This document shows, in pieces, positions 63,375-64,000 of a stretch of DNA of 64,000 bases. This DNA comes from Maribacter_C sp947494565 (GTDB taxonomy: Bacteria > Bacteroidota > Bacteroidia > Flavobacteriales > Flavobacteriaceae), in contig NZ_JBLFEP010000008.1 in assembly GCF_047345415.1 (NCBI RefSeq), forward strand, positions 1 through 64,000. Direction: 5' to 3'. Below the pieces are notes generated by a model that was not told where the DNA came from, made no database searches, and saw nothing but the letters and a program-made list of their open reading frames with translations. The stretch's first letter is position 1; each line of letters begins with the position of its first letter. A program made the position numbers and the translations under genes.

Positions 63375-63425
63375 GATGGATGGAAACTTGGTATAGGTGA
63401 ATGAAGGTTAAGTGTCGACGAATGG
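63375..63425. promoter_or_regulatory. LytTR-type direct repeat, triple (site g)
   Basis: GATGGATGG (63375-63383), GGTGAATGA (63396-63404) and GACGAATGG (63417-63425), all spaced exactly 21 bp. It is the most regular array in the window and lies 66 bp upstream of the receiver gene that starts the H-NOX operon. Confidence 0.7.
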
Positions 63426-63596
63426 TCGATAAAAGCAAGCGCCTATGCAAAAAATCCATAGGATGCCTTCACCCCGGGTCCAAACTGGATACGAAGGCCT
63501 TATCGATGGTCTTCGTCCTGGCAAACCGCTTGTATCAATGCGATACTTCGCATCTGCCCATAAAAAAGAACATCTAAAATGGATTCACTCTCTGTT

Positions 63597-64000
63597 TCAA
63601 CCTCGTTTTGTGACCCACTTCTTGATGATATCCCGCTCTTTTTCCATGGAATAATACTTTAGTTTCTTCCCCTCCATAATCTCTCCAAATCTGACATCGT
63701 CATTAGGGTGTCTGCTTTTGTAACCGTTCAATTGGTCCGTTACCATATCTACCATAGGTCTATTTACCAAACCTGCGCTAACCGCTTTTTGAACATTGAA
63801 GTAATAGGAGCCTTTTGGTTCTGGTTTCCAAAGGGGAACTATTTTATACGGTATCAGTTCATTGGTTATTAAGAAATCCCCATCTATCCAGTGTAATTTA
63901 TCAGGCATACCAGTGGCCGAAATAAGGCTGGATACAAAATCTTTAAACGGGGTCGGGTGATACGCAACATTATAGGCGCCATAGGTGCCGGATTCAGCAC
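63597..64000 (-). CDS. NAD-dependent epimerase/dehydratase-like protein (C-terminal part)
   Basis: The frame is open from base 64000 to the stop near 63597, giving the last about 133 residues of a larger protein. The text (SGTYGAYNVAYHPTPFKDFV, SATGMPDKLHWIDGDFLITN, PLWKPEPKGSYYFNVQKAVS then AGLVNRP, EKERDIIKKWVTKRG) matches the C-terminal region of extended SDR epimerases, where the penultimate helices set substrate binding. The Rossmann fold and catalytic Tyr lie outside the window. It does not show a LytTR-like site here. The substrate cannot be told. Confidence 0.7.
   Translation of the reverse strand, partial: AESGTYGAYNVAYHPTPFKDFVSSLISATGMPDKLHWIDGDFLITNELIPYKIVPLWKPEPKGSYYFNVQKAVSAGLVNRPMVDMVTDQLNGYKSRHPNDDVRFGEIMEGKKLKYYSMEKERDIIKKWVTKRG

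Noticed and set aside
1..64000. CRISPR arrays, tRNA, rRNA or insertion sequences
   Set aside because: No regular repeat-spacer arrays, cloverleaf-like sequences, rRNA signatures or transposase genes were seen on reading either strand; short RNAs could have been missed.

Overview
The window looks like a chromosomal segment of a marine-type flavobacterium (Bacteroidota, Flavobacteriaceae). The reasons are a SusC/SusD pair, a PorP/SprF-type protein with an OmpA partner, a C-terminal type IX secretion sorting domain, many lipoproteins, weak Shine-Dalgarno sequences and moderate GC. I saw no rRNA, tRNA, CRISPR array or transposase.

Layout. 0-15 kb is a carbohydrate utilisation locus: a partial PfkB sugar kinase, a zinc dehydrogenase, an AraC regulator, a GH29 alpha-L-fucosidase lipoprotein, a DUF1080 protein, a second GH29 gene reduced to its two ends, susC, susD, an FG-GAP/ASPIC lipoprotein and an SMP-30-like lipoprotein. 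A 12-bp sequence occurs three times at the fucosidase and susC promoters. 15-21.5 kb holds a YyaL-type thioredoxin-domain protein, small ORFs with their own terminator, and the PorP/OmpA pair. 21.5-27.9 kb is a complete six-gene ebo operon (eboA to eboF, minus strand). 28-35.6 kb is a sugar-acid locus: SDR, TIM-barrel isomerase, pentonate-type IlvD/Edd dehydratase, GntP permease and a cytochrome c dehydrogenase. At 36.1-36.6 kb lie three tandem small ORFs, two of them encoding identical 37-residue proteins.

36.7-51.9 kb is an apparently uncharacterised exopolysaccharide-like locus. It has two proteins that fuse a response-regulator receiver to a GT2 glycosyltransferase, a very large GT-C-like membrane protein, an Ig-like lipoprotein, a membrane-anchored clan-A glycoside hydrolase, two paralogous GT4 enzymes, a STAS-like protein, a flippase and a TPR/beta-barrel outer-membrane protein. 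52-56 kb is a mixed region: a flavoprotein divergent from a Fur-family regulator, a metallopeptidase and an AT-rich lipoprotein set in structured spacers. 56-59 kb encodes a type IX-secreted DUF4114 protein and a 36-residue hydrophobic peptide. 59.3-63.3 kb is a five-gene signalling operon: receiver, H-NOX haem sensor, PAS histidine kinase, Hpt and LytTR response regulator. The window ends in a partial NAD-dependent epimerase-like gene.

How the parts may fit. Seven promoter regions between 37.9 and 63.4 kb carry 9-bp half-sites (GRYGAATGG-like) repeated at exactly 21 bp, the geometry expected of a LytTR regulator. They precede the receiver-GT2 genes, GT4, STAS/flippase, the TPR/barrel gene, the secreted DUF4114 gene, the small peptide and the signalling operon itself. 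My working model is an H-NOX (NO or O2) phosphorelay that controls exopolysaccharide production twice: by transcription through LytTR, and after translation through the receiver domains fused to the glycosyltransferases. The sequence elements are seen directly; the circuit is inference.
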